A stretch of DNA of 64,000 nt from Streptomyces sp. CB02980 (lineage in GTDB: Bacteria; Actinomycetota; Actinomycetes; Streptomycetales; Streptomycetaceae): the NCBI RefSeq assembly GCF_014451325.2, contig NZ_JACSCH020000019.1, positions 54,013 through 118,012 on the forward strand, in the 5' to 3' direction. Position 1 is the stretch's first letter; the number at the start of each line of letters is the position of its first letter. The translations under genes and the position numbers were made by a program. The notes below the pieces were generated by a model, which searched no databases, was not told the origin of the DNA, and was given only the letters and a program-made list of their open reading frames with translations. Positions 9,887 to 17,322 of the stretch are shown here, one piece after another.

Positions 9887-11574
9887 CGGGGGTCCTCCTC
9901 GGCGTCCTTGGCCCTGCCTGCGGGCGTGGACGCGGCCACGGTCGCGGACACGGTCTCCGTCGCGGTTGCTGCATCCGTCGCTGGTGCTGTCGTCGCTGTC
10001 GCTGTCGCTGGAGAGTGGTCCGCCAGGACGGCGAGCAGCTCGCTCTCCGACACCTGGTCCCCGGTCAGTTCACCGGCCGTGGCGCCGTTCCTCAGGACGA
10101 CGATCCGGTCGGAGCCCTCGACCAGCTCCTCGATGTCGGACGAGATCAGGAGGACGGCGAGGCCCTCCTGGGCGAGCTCGTCGATGAGGGCCTGGACCTC
10201 GGCCTTGGCACCGACGTCGATGCCTCGCGTGGGCTCGTCGAGCAGCAGTACCTTGGGTTCGAGGCACAGCCACCGGGCCAGGAGCACCTTCTGCTGGTTC
10301 CCGCCGGACAGTTCGCCGACCTTCTGCTCGGGGCTGGAGGCCTTGATCCGCAGCCGCTTCACGAAGATGTCGACGACACGGTCCTGCTGCACGCGGGAGA
10401 CGATGCCCGCGCGCGAGAGCCGGGGCAGCGCCGCGAGCACGATGTTCTCGCGCACCGAGAGGCCGGGCACGATGCCATCGGCCTTGCGGTCCTCCGGCAG
10501 CAGGCTGATCCCGGCGCGGATGGCGCTCGCCGAGGACATCCGGTCGAGCGGCGCGCCGTCGACGGCGATCCGCCCGGTGTCCAGCGGCTGGGCGCCGGCG
10601 AGCGCCTTCGCCGTCTCGCTGCGGCCGGAGCCCAGCAGACCGCCGAGGCCCAGCACCTCCCCCGGGTGGAGTTCCAGCGAGATGTCGTCCAGCTGGTGCT
10701 TCCTGACCATTCCGGTCGCCGTGAGGACGGGCTTGCGCGCGATGTCGTGCCCCTCGCCCGCGAAGCTCGTCGTGCCGTGCCGACGGACCTCGGACAGCTC
10801 CCGGCCCAGCATCATGGAGACCAGCTGCATCCGGTCGAGGGCGGCCAGGTCGCCGGTGTGGATGTGCCGTCCGTCGCGGAGCACCGTGACCCGGTCGCAG
10901 ATGCGGTAGAGCTCGTCCATGCGGTGACTCACGTAGACGACGGCGATGTTCTGCCGGCGCAGATCGCCGATCACCCGGAACAGCGTCTCGACCTCGCGCG
11001 GCTCCAGGGAGGAGGTGGGCTCGTCCATGACGACCACATGGGCCTGGACCGACACCGCGCGGGCGAGCGCCACCATCTGCTGCGCACCGATGCCCAGGGT
11101 GTGCAGCGGACGACGGGGGTCGACGCTGACGCCGAACCCGTCGAGGAGGGCCGCGGCCTCGGCGTGCATCCGGGAGAAGTCGATCAACCGGAGACGGGTC
11201 CGGGGCTCACGGCCGAGGAAGATGTTGCGCGCCACGCTCATCAGCGGAACCAGGTTCACCTCCTGGTAGATCGTGGAGATGCCGGCCTGCTGCGCCTCGA
11301 ACGGGCGCGAGAAGTGGACGGGGCGGCCCGAGAGCAGCAACTCGCCGCTGTCCGGCCGGTGCACGCCCGTGAGCACCTTGATCAGGGTGGACTTGCCCGC
11401 GCCGTTCTCGCCGACGAGCGCATGGGTCTCGCCGGCGCGGAGTGTGAACGACACGTCGTCGAGGGCCACGACGCCGGGGAATCGCTTCCCGACGCCGCGC
11501 GCCTCCAGCACCGTCGGCGCGACGGACGGCGCGGTGCCGTTCGTCGCGGACGGTGCCGCTTCGGGGGGTGCCAT
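9883..11574 (-). CDS. Sugar ABC transporter ATP-binding protein with two nucleotide-binding domains
   Basis: The 563-aa product starts at ATG 11574, chosen because GGAAGG lies 8 nt upstream and the family N-terminus begins shortly after; the open frame extends further upstream without support. The first ATPase domain (about residues 25-260) has Walker A GENGAGKSTLIKVL and Walker B VVMDEPTS. The second (about 280-530) has a degenerate Walker A region (GLLGSGRSETAKAL), signature LSGGNQQK and Walker B LLLDEPTRGID. This is the RbsA/YtfR/MglA layout. The C-terminal 35 residues are a low-complexity Ala/Thr tail from GTCGCT-type repeats. Confidence 0.94.
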   Translation of the reverse strand: MAPPEAAPSATNGTAPSVAPTVLEARGVGKRFPGVVALDDVSFTLRAGETHALVGENGAGKSTLIKVLTGVHRPDSGELLLSGRPVHFSRPFEAQQAGISTIYQEVNLVPLMSVARNIFLGREPRTRLRLIDFSRMHAEAAALLDGFGVSVDPRRPLHTLGIGAQQMVALARAVSVQAHVVVMDEPTSSLEPREVETLFRVIGDLRRQNIAVVYVSHRMDELYRICDRVTVLRDGRHIHTGDLAALDRMQLVSMMLGRELSEVRRHGTTSFAGEGHDIARKPVLTATGMVRKHQLDDISLELHPGEVLGLGGLLGSGRSETAKALAGAQPLDTGRIAVDGAPLDRMSSASAIRAGISLLPEDRKADGIVPGLSVRENIVLAALPRLSRAGIVSRVQQDRVVDIFVKRLRIKASSPEQKVGELSGGNQQKVLLARWLCLEPKVLLLDEPTRGIDVGAKAEVQALIDELAQEGLAVLLISSDIEELVEGSDRIVVLRNGATAGELTGDQVSESELLAVLADHSPATATATTAPATDAATATETVSATVAASTPAGRAKDAEEDPR

Positions 11575-11640
11575 GAGCGTGGCCTTCCGGAGATGGTTCG
11601 TGTGGGTGAGTGGTGGGTGGGGTGTCATGCGGGAGGGGCC

Positions 11641-11673
11641 GGTCACCACGGGCGGGGAGGTCCCGTGGTGACC
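11641..11673 (-). terminator. Intercistronic stem-loop (probable attenuator)
   Basis: A perfect 12-bp inverted repeat (11641-11652 and 11662-11673) with a 9-nt loop lies in the 203-bp gap between the binding-protein gene (stop at 11778) and the ATPase gene (start 11574). No T-run follows. In ABC operons such hairpins commonly stabilise the upstream message and limit read-through, so that binding protein is made in excess over membrane components. That fits its position here. Confidence 0.7.
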
Positions 11674-11777
11674 CTGCGGTGCGCCCGGGGTTCCCCGCTC
11701 GGCCTCCGGTCACCGCTCCAGCGGGCGCGGCGGCTGTTCCCGCGTGCCCGGCGGCCCGAGGCGTCGGAGTCGCGGCG

Positions 11778-12869
11778 TCAGTACGCTCCGCCGAGGGACG
11801 CCTTGGCGTTGGACGCGTCGTAGGCGCGGTCCGCGATGATGACGTCCTCGGGGATGCCCTCTCCGGCGTAGAACTTCTGGGCCGTGGCGAACGCGAGAGG
11901 TCCGAAACGCGGGTTGGACTCGATGACGGCGTTGAGTTCGCCGTTGGCGAGAGCCTGGACGGCGTTGCGCGTGCCGTCGATGGAGACGACCTTGACGTCC
12001 TTGCCGGGGGCCTTGCCCGCGGCCTTGAGCGCGGTCACGGCGCCCAGGGCCATCTCGTCGTTCTCCGCGTAGACCGCCGTGATGTCGGGCTTCGACTGGA
12101 TGAGCTGCTCCATGACCTGCTGGCCCTTGTCGCGGGCGAACTCGCCGGTCTGCTGGGCGACGATCTCGATCCCCGGGGCCTGGGCCTTGACCTGGTCGAC
12201 GAAGCCCTTGGTGCGGTCGGTCGTCACGCTGTTGCCGGAGGAGCCGAGGAGGATGGCGACCTTCCCCTTTCCGCCCGTCGCCTTGATCATCGCGTCGGCG
12301 GCGCGCTTGCCCTGCTCGACGAAGTCCGAGCCGAGGAAGGCCAGGTAGTCCTTGCAGGCCGTCGCGTTGACCTTGCGGTCGATCGTGAGGACCGGCACCT
12401 TCTTCGCGGCCGCCGCCTGAAGGGCCGGCTCCAGGCCGTCGGAGTTGAGCGGCGCGACGATCAGGAACTGCGCGCCCTGGGCCAGCATGTCCTGGATGTC
12501 GCTGATCTGCTTGGAGAGCTGTGACTGCGCGTTCGTGGTGAGCAGCTTCTTCACACCGATCTTCGCGGCCTCGTCCTTGATGGACCGCGTCTCGGCGATA
12601 CGGAACGGATTGGCCTCCTTCTCCGACTGGGAGAAGCCGACGACCGCGTTCTTGAGGTCCAGCTTCGGAGCGCCGTACGTGGTCAGGGAGCAGCCGGAGC
12701 CGGTGGCCGCCGACGCCGTGGGGGTCTGGACGACCTGTGCCCCCTGGCTGCTGTCGCCGCCGGCCTGGTCGGAGGTCTCGGACTTGGCGCAGCCGCCCAG
12801 CGCCAGCGTGGTGGTGGCGACCACGAGACAGGCGACGGAGAGCGCGCGGGATCTCTTCGGAAGGGTCAT
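11778..12869 (-). CDS. Lipoprotein sugar-binding protein, YtfQ-like
   Basis: The 363-aa product starts at ATG 12869, 9 nt after AAGGAG; an in-frame upstream Met lacks a site. The signal peptide ends in lipobox LALGGC (Cys about residue 27), so it is a membrane-anchored substrate-binding protein. The mature part is a Peripla_BP_4 fold. From memory it follows E. coli YtfQ block by block: VVGFSQ, RIAETRSIKDEA, QISDIQDMLAQGAQFLIVAP, PVLTIDRK, TTDRTKGF, ITAVYAENDEMALGA. YtfQ binds galactofuranose and galactopyranose. The SBP-ATPase-permease-permease order equals ytfQ-ytfR-ytfT-yjfF. I infer a galactose- or arabinofuranose-type ligand; ribose or another pentose is possible. Confidence 0.9.
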   Translation of the reverse strand: MTLPKRSRALSVACLVVATTTLALGGCAKSETSDQAGGDSSQGAQVVQTPTASAATGSGCSLTTYGAPKLDLKNAVVGFSQSEKEANPFRIAETRSIKDEAAKIGVKKLLTTNAQSQLSKQISDIQDMLAQGAQFLIVAPLNSDGLEPALQAAAAKKVPVLTIDRKVNATACKDYLAFLGSDFVEQGKRAADAMIKATGGKGKVAILLGSSGNSVTTDRTKGFVDQVKAQAPGIEIVAQQTGEFARDKGQQVMEQLIQSKPDITAVYAENDEMALGAVTALKAAGKAPGKDVKVVSIDGTRNAVQALANGELNAVIESNPRFGPLAFATAQKFYAGEGIPEDVIIADRAYDASNAKASLGGAY

Positions 12870-12929
12870 GTCGAGACACTCCTTGGCGGGGGACAGCACC
12901 GCCGAGTGGCGTGCGGTCGCGCGGGGATG

Positions 12930-12941
12930 GGAAACGTTGTC
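12930..12941. promoter_or_regulatory. Weak AACGTT-centred site
   Basis: An AACGTT core at 12933-12938 is flanked by poorly symmetric arms, only one further pair matching. It lies about 65 bp upstream of the binding-protein ATG and could be an auxiliary operator for the LacI-family protein. On its own it is weak; it is listed because two better sites lie in the same intergenic region. Confidence 0.3.
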
Positions 12942-13039
12942 GGCCCGTCAGGAAGGTCGTGCCCACCTGGCCGATATGAGCCTGAACTGCGGAAACTCGG
13001 CCTCGACGCCCTTCGGGTGGCTGGGCGGCGTCTGCGGCT

Positions 13040-13053
13040 TTACAACGTTATAA
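13040..13053. promoter_or_regulatory. Candidate LacI-family operator (TTACAACGTTATAA)
   Basis: A 14-bp near-palindrome with one mismatched pair around a central AACGTT sits about 180 bp upstream of the binding-protein start. It is a short AT-rich island in GC-rich DNA. LacI/GalR proteins bind palindromes with a central CG, so this and 13219-13232 are the natural targets of the repressor encoded at 6657-7769. Confidence 0.6.
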
Positions 13054-13218
13054 CTGCGCCGTGGAGCACACGGCAAGAGTCCGGCACGACGTTTCCTGAA
13101 CGCGCTCTCACGCAGCAACCGCACTGCGCCACCTGTGTGGTGAGGCACGGCCGGCAGAAGGTTGCGAGGGGTCTGGACAGGCGCCGGATGGCGTGCTGTC
13201 ATTCCGCTGCACGCCGAT

Positions 13219-13232
13219 TTCCAACGTTGGAA
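13219..13232. promoter_or_regulatory. Candidate LacI-family operator (TTCCAACGTTGGAA)
   Basis: A perfect 14-bp palindrome with a central CG lies 250 bp upstream of the GH2 start and about 350 bp upstream of the divergent binding-protein gene. It is 179 bp centre-to-centre from the site at 13040-13053, which would allow looping between the two divergent promoters. The 613-bp region 12870-13482 otherwise holds no convincing gene. Confidence 0.7.
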
Positions 13233-13482
13233 TGACGGCCGGCCGCAAGCGCCGGCCAGTCCGTGCCCGCACCGTGTCGGGCTCGGCCGCCGTCGGCCCG
13301 ACGCCGCCCGAGCGACCGTGCGCCGGCCGTACGGGCCCATTCCGCCGCCGAGACGTCACCCGCACCGCCTCGTCACCACGCCCCCACCTCACCCCGCCAA
13401 CCCGCGACTCCGCACGGCGGTTCAGCCGTCATGCCCTCCCCCGGTCCGGCTCCGACTCCCCTCTGCCCCGAGGAAAGATTCG

Positions 13483-16400
13483 ATGACACGACGACACCCC
13501 CGCCCCCGCACCAGAATGTGGGCCCTCCTGACAGCGGCGGCCCTGGTGCTGCCCACGAGCGCCCTGCTCCCCACCGCGTCGGCCGCGGAACAGCACCGCG
13601 GCACGAGCGCCGCCCCGGCCGAGAACGCCGAAGTCGAGAACGCCGCCACCGAGAACGCCGCCATCGAGGTTCACGGCCTGAAGGGCGAGTACTTCAGCAT
13701 GTCCGCGCCGGGCGCGCGGGACTTCGCCACGCTCGGCGGCACGTCCCTCGACCCGCGGGTCGACTTCTCCGGGCTGACGGGCACCTTCCAGAACCTCACC
13801 GGGCGGACCGAGCACACCACGGCCCGCTGGACGGGCCGGATCGAGGCGCCCGCCACCGGCGACTACACGTTCTACGGCATCGGCGACAACGGCTTCCGTC
13901 TCTTCATCGACGGGAAGCCGGTCATCGACCACTGGATCCCCGACTGGGACAGGGAACAGACCAGCGCCTCGATCCGGCTCACCGCCGGTGAGAAGCACGA
14001 CTTCCGCCTGGAGATGTTCCAGGACGTCGGCGGCGCCAACATGTTCCTGCGCTGGTCGACTCCGACGATGGCCAGGCAGCTCGTACCGGAGTCGGCGTTC
14101 ACCCCGCCCGCCGACTTCGAGGTATATCCGGTCGAGCTGACCGTGGACGGGAGCGGCCGCCGACTGCGTGCGAGGTTCGACGACCAGGTCACGGATCTCG
14201 CCGCCGTGAAGGACCACCTCACGGTCGAGGCCGACACCACGCCCATGCCGGTCCGCTCGGTCACGGTCGCTCCGGACGACCGCGACTCCGTCCTCGTCAC
14301 CCTCTCCGAACCGATCCAGAAGAACCAGCAGGTCAGGGTCGACTACGACGGGAAGGGCGGCCTGAAGAACGGCGGGGAGACCGTTCCGCGGATCCTCCGC
14401 TCCGCGACGAACACCTCCACCCACCAGCTCACCACCGAGTGGGGCGACCGGCTGGACGTGAGGAACCCGCTGCCCGAGTACCCGCGCCCGCAGCAGGTCC
14501 GCGGCAAGTGGAAGAACCTCAACGGTCCCTGGCAGTTCGCCGGCGCCGACGCCGGCGAGCAGCCGGCCTTCGGCAAGGACCTCGACGAGAAGATCATCGT
14601 GCCGTTCCCGGTCGAGTCGCAGCTCTCCGGCGTCGAACGGCACGAGGACCACATGTTCTACCGCAGGCTCGTGAACGTGCCGAAGGACTGGAAGGTCGGC
14701 ACCGGCGGCAAGGACAACCGTCTGAAGCTCAACTTCGGTGCCGTCGACTACCAGGCCCGCGTCTGGGTCAACGGCCGGCAGGTCGGCGAGCACACCGGCG
14801 GCTACAACGCCTTCAGCGCCGACGTCACCGACGCGATCAGGGGAACCGGACCGCAGGAGGTCGTCGTCGCGGTCACCGACACCGGTGGCCGGAACCAGCC
14901 CACCGGCAAGCAGTCCACCAACCCGGGCGGCATCTTCTACACCCAGTCGTCGGGGATCTGGCAGACCGTCTGGATGGAACCGGTCGCCCCCGTCTCCATC
15001 GACGAGGTCGTCACCACCCCCGACATCGACACCGGCAGCCTTGCCGTGACCGTCGCGTCCGACGACGCCACGTCCGGCGCTCGCGTCGAAGCCGTCGCCC
15101 GGGACGCCCGCGGCAAGGTCGTCGGCCGGGTCAGCGGGCCGGCCAACGCGCAGCTCCGCCTGCCCGTGGCGAACCAGCGGCTCTGGAGCCCGGACGACCC
15201 GTACCTCTACGACCTCGACGTGAAGCTGATCCAGGGACGGTCGACCGACACCGTCGAGAGCTACTTCGGCATGCGGAAGATCGCGATCGAGAAGGTCGGC
15301 GGCTTCCAGAAGCTGGTGCTCAACGGCAAGCCCGTCTACTCCCTCGCCACCCTCGACCAGGGATTCTGGCCCGACGGCCTCTACACCCAGCCCAGCGACA
15401 AGGCCCTCGCCTTCGACCTCGAAGCGCACAAGAAGCTCGGCTTCAACGCCGTGCGCAAGCACATCAAGGTGGAATCGCCGCGCTGGTTCTACCACGCGGA
15501 CCGGCTCGGCCTGCTGGTCTGGCAGGACTTCGTCTCGGGCGACCTCACCGACGAGACGGGCCACAAGGCCTTCGTCGACCAGGGTCGCGAGATGATGCGC
15601 CAGCACCACAATTCCCCCTCCGTCATCGGCTGGATCGTCTTCAACGAGGGCTGGGGCGAGTGGAACCGCGAGGAGACCGGACGTATCGCCGAGTCCGTCA
15701 AGGCCGCTGACCCGTCCCGTGTCGTCAACGCCCACAGCGGCGTCAACTGCTGCAACTCCAAGGGGGATTCGGGCAAGGGCGACATCATCGACCATCACGA
15801 CTACAACAACACCGACCCCGCCTTCCCCGACGCCGAGCGCGCGGCCATGGACGGCGAACACGGCGGCTTCACCCTCCGCGCCCCCGGCCACATGTGGCCC
15901 GGTGCCCCGACCGTGATCTACAGCGGCGTCGCCGACAAGGAGGCACTCACCCGCAAGTACGTCGAGAACACGGAGAAGTACTACCTGGAGGCCGCCGGCG
16001 CCGAGCTCTCCGGCTCCATCTACACCCAGATCTCCGACCTGGAGAACGAGCTCAACGGCCTGTACACGTACGACCGCAGGGAGATCAAGGTCGACCCGGT
16101 GCGCGTCCGTGAGATCAACCGGAAGGTCATCGCGGCCGGCGCCGCGGCGGGCGAGCGCGATCGGCTCAAGGGCGGCGGATCCTGGGCCCTCGACGAGGGC
16201 ACCGGGACCACGGCACGGGACGCGGGCCCGAACGCCGAGGACCTGAAGCTCTCCGAGGGCACCACCTGGGCCCCCGGCGTGAGCGGCAGCGCCCTGAAGT
16301 TCGACGGCCAGGGCCAGTACGCGGAGACCGAGGGCCCCGTGGTCGACACCACCGCCGGCTACTCGGTGTCGGCCTGGGCGACGCTCGACTCCCTGCCCGG

Positions 16401-16788
16401 CAACTACGCGACCGTGGTCAGCCAGGACGGCCGGCGCCAGGAGAACCCCTTCTACCTGCAGTACGGGCAGGGCGCCTTCGCCTTCAGCACACCCGGCGGC
16501 AACCGCGCCCGCTACGTCACCACCCCCGAGACGGGCCGCTGGTACCACCTGGTCGGCGTCCGTGACGCCGCGAAGAACGAGATCAGGCTGTACGTCGACG
16601 GTGCCCTCGTGGCGACGGCCACCCCCGGACCGGCGGACGTCAGCACCGGGCCGCTGACCGTGGGCCGGGCCAGGTGGAGCGGCGGGAACGTCGACTTCTG
16701 GAAGGGCTCGGTCGACCAGGTCCGCGCCTTCGACAAGGCCCTCAGCTCCGAGGAGGTGACCGCCCTGCACGCACAGCAGAAGCCGTAG
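13483..16788 (+). CDS. Secreted GH2 glycosidase with PA14 and LamG domains
   Basis: The 1101-aa product starts at ATG 13483 behind GAGGAAAG; the open frame runs about 320 nt further upstream without a site or signal peptide. Order of parts: signal peptide (1-35), a short Glu-Asn-Ala repeat linker, PA14 domain (about 60-205, core YTFYGIGDNGFRLFIDGK), a linker domain, GH2 sugar-binding N-domain (about 325-490), Ig-like domain, GH2 TIM barrel (about 590-870) and C-terminal LamG/concanavalin-like domain (about 905-1100). Candidate acid/base is Glu722 (FNEGWGEW) and nucleophile Glu792 (DGEHGG). It is divergent from the sugar transporter and shares candidate operators, suggesting it releases the imported sugar. 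Beta-galactosidase or beta-galactofuranosidase are plausible; sequence alone does not decide. Confidence 0.9.
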   Translation: MTRRHPRPRTRMWALLTAAALVLPTSALLPTASAAEQHRGTSAAPAENAEVENAATENAAIEVHGLKGEYFSMSAPGARDFATLGGTSLDPRVDFSGLTGTFQNLTGRTEHTTARWTGRIEAPATGDYTFYGIGDNGFRLFIDGKPVIDHWIPDWDREQTSASIRLTAGEKHDFRLEMFQDVGGANMFLRWSTPTMARQLVPESAFTPPADFEVYPVELTVDGSGRRLRARFDDQVTDLAAVKDHLTVEADTTPMPVRSVTVAPDDRDSVLVTLSEPIQKNQQVRVDYDGKGGLKNGGETVPRILRSATNTSTHQLTTEWGDRLDVRNPLPEYPRPQQVRGKWKNLNGPWQFAGADAGEQPAFGKDLDEKIIVPFPVESQLSGVERHEDHMFYRRLVNVPKDWKVGTGGKDNRLKLNFGAVDYQARVWVNGRQVGEHTGGYNAFSADVTDAIRGTGPQEVVVAVTDTGGRNQPTGKQSTNPGGIFYTQSSGIWQTVWMEPVAPVSIDEVVTTPDIDTGSLAVTVASDDATSGARVEAVARDARGKVVGRVSGPANAQLRLPVANQRLWSPDDPYLYDLDVKLIQGRSTDTVESYFGMRKIAIEKVGGFQKLVLNGKPVYSLATLDQGFWPDGLYTQPSDKALAFDLEAHKKLGFNAVRKHIKVESPRWFYHADRLGLLVWQDFVSGDLTDETGHKAFVDQGREMMRQHHNSPSVIGWIVFNEGWGEWNREETGRIAESVKAADPSRVVNAHSGVNCCNSKGDSGKGDIIDHHDYNNTDPAFPDAERAAMDGEHGGFTLRAPGHMWPGAPTVIYSGVADKEALTRKYVENTEKYYLEAAGAELSGSIYTQISDLENELNGLYTYDRREIKVDPVRVREINRKVIAAGAAAGERDRLKGGGSWALDEGTGTTARDAGPNAEDLKLSEGTTWAPGVSGSALKFDGQGQYAETEGPVVDTTAGYSVSAWATLDSLPGNYATVVSQDGRRQENPFYLQYGQGAFAFSTPGGNRARYVTTPETGRWYHLVGVRDAAKNEIRLYVDGALVATATPGPADVSTGPLTVGRARWSGGNVDFWKGSVDQVRAFDKALSSEEVTALHAQQKP

Positions 16789-16817
16789 CCCCGCGGCGCG
16801 ACCGCGTCCCGCGAACG

Positions 16818-16864
16818 GCCCCGTCCCGTACGCCGACCTCTCCGGCCGGCGTACGGGGCGGGGC
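16818..16864. terminator. Bidirectional terminator hairpin between GH2 and Imm26 genes
   Basis: An 18-bp stem with a single G-U-type mismatch (16818-16835 and 16847-16864) and an 11-nt loop lies between two convergent genes, 29 nt after the GH2 stop and 11 nt before the end of the immunity gene. It probably ends transcripts from both sides and separates the sugar locus from the Tc operon. Confidence 0.8.
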
Positions 16865-16875
16865 ACACGCCTCGG

Positions 16876-17322
16876 CTAGGACAGCCGCACCCGGGCCTCC
16901 ACCTCGTCCTGGTTGGGGAGGCCCAGGAACGTGTCCAGGAGACGCCGCTCGATGTGGTGCGCGTCCCAGACCGCGGCGCGTTCCAGGCCGACGCACTCCT
17001 CGGGGGTGGCCGGTCGCACCGCCCCCTCCGAGTCGTAGGTCGTGCACTTGCGGAAGTCGGCGCGGTCCTGCGTGAACCGGACGACGGGGCGGGCTGCTTC
17101 CCCTTCCAGCGGGCGGCTCCCGATCGGTTCCCACCGGTCGCCGTCCCGCAACCGGACCGCCTGCGCGAAGAGGAGCGGTCTGGTGTCGATGTCGTCCAGG
17201 TCGGCGGACGGCTGTGTGGTCCGGTAGTCGTAGAACCCCGTGTACGCGTCGGAGAGCACCCTGCCGTAACCGTACGAACCGTCGGGCAGCGGGACCCGTA
17301 GGTAGGTTCCCGGATGTGTCAT
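16876..17322 (-). CDS. Imm26-like immunity protein of the Tc effector
   Basis: The 148-aa product starts at ATG 17322, overlapping the stop of the TcB-TcC fusion by 4 nt (ATGA). It has no signal peptide. The pattern GSYGYGRVLSDAYTGFYDYR, a central Asp-Ile, RPLLFAQAV, then DRWEPIGSRPLEG and a following RFTQD matches immunity protein family Imm26, predicted beta-rich immunity proteins found directly after polymorphic toxin genes. Translation coupling to the effector gene fits a cognate antidote. Assignment is from pattern memory; the family has little biochemistry. Confidence 0.65.
   Translation of the reverse strand: MTHPGTYLRVPLPDGSYGYGRVLSDAYTGFYDYRTTQPSADLDDIDTRPLLFAQAVRLRDGDRWEPIGSRPLEGEAARPVVRFTQDRADFRKCTTYDSEGAVRPATPEECVGLERAAVWDAHHIERRLLDTFLGLPNQDEVEARVRLS

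Noticed and set aside
9974..10020. GTCGCT repeats as a regulatory array
   Set aside because: They are in frame inside the ATPase gene and encode its Ala/Thr-rich tail.
13429..16866. 1145-codon - strand frame opposite the GH2 gene
   Set aside because: Shadow of the GH2 gene; no ribosome binding site or domain.
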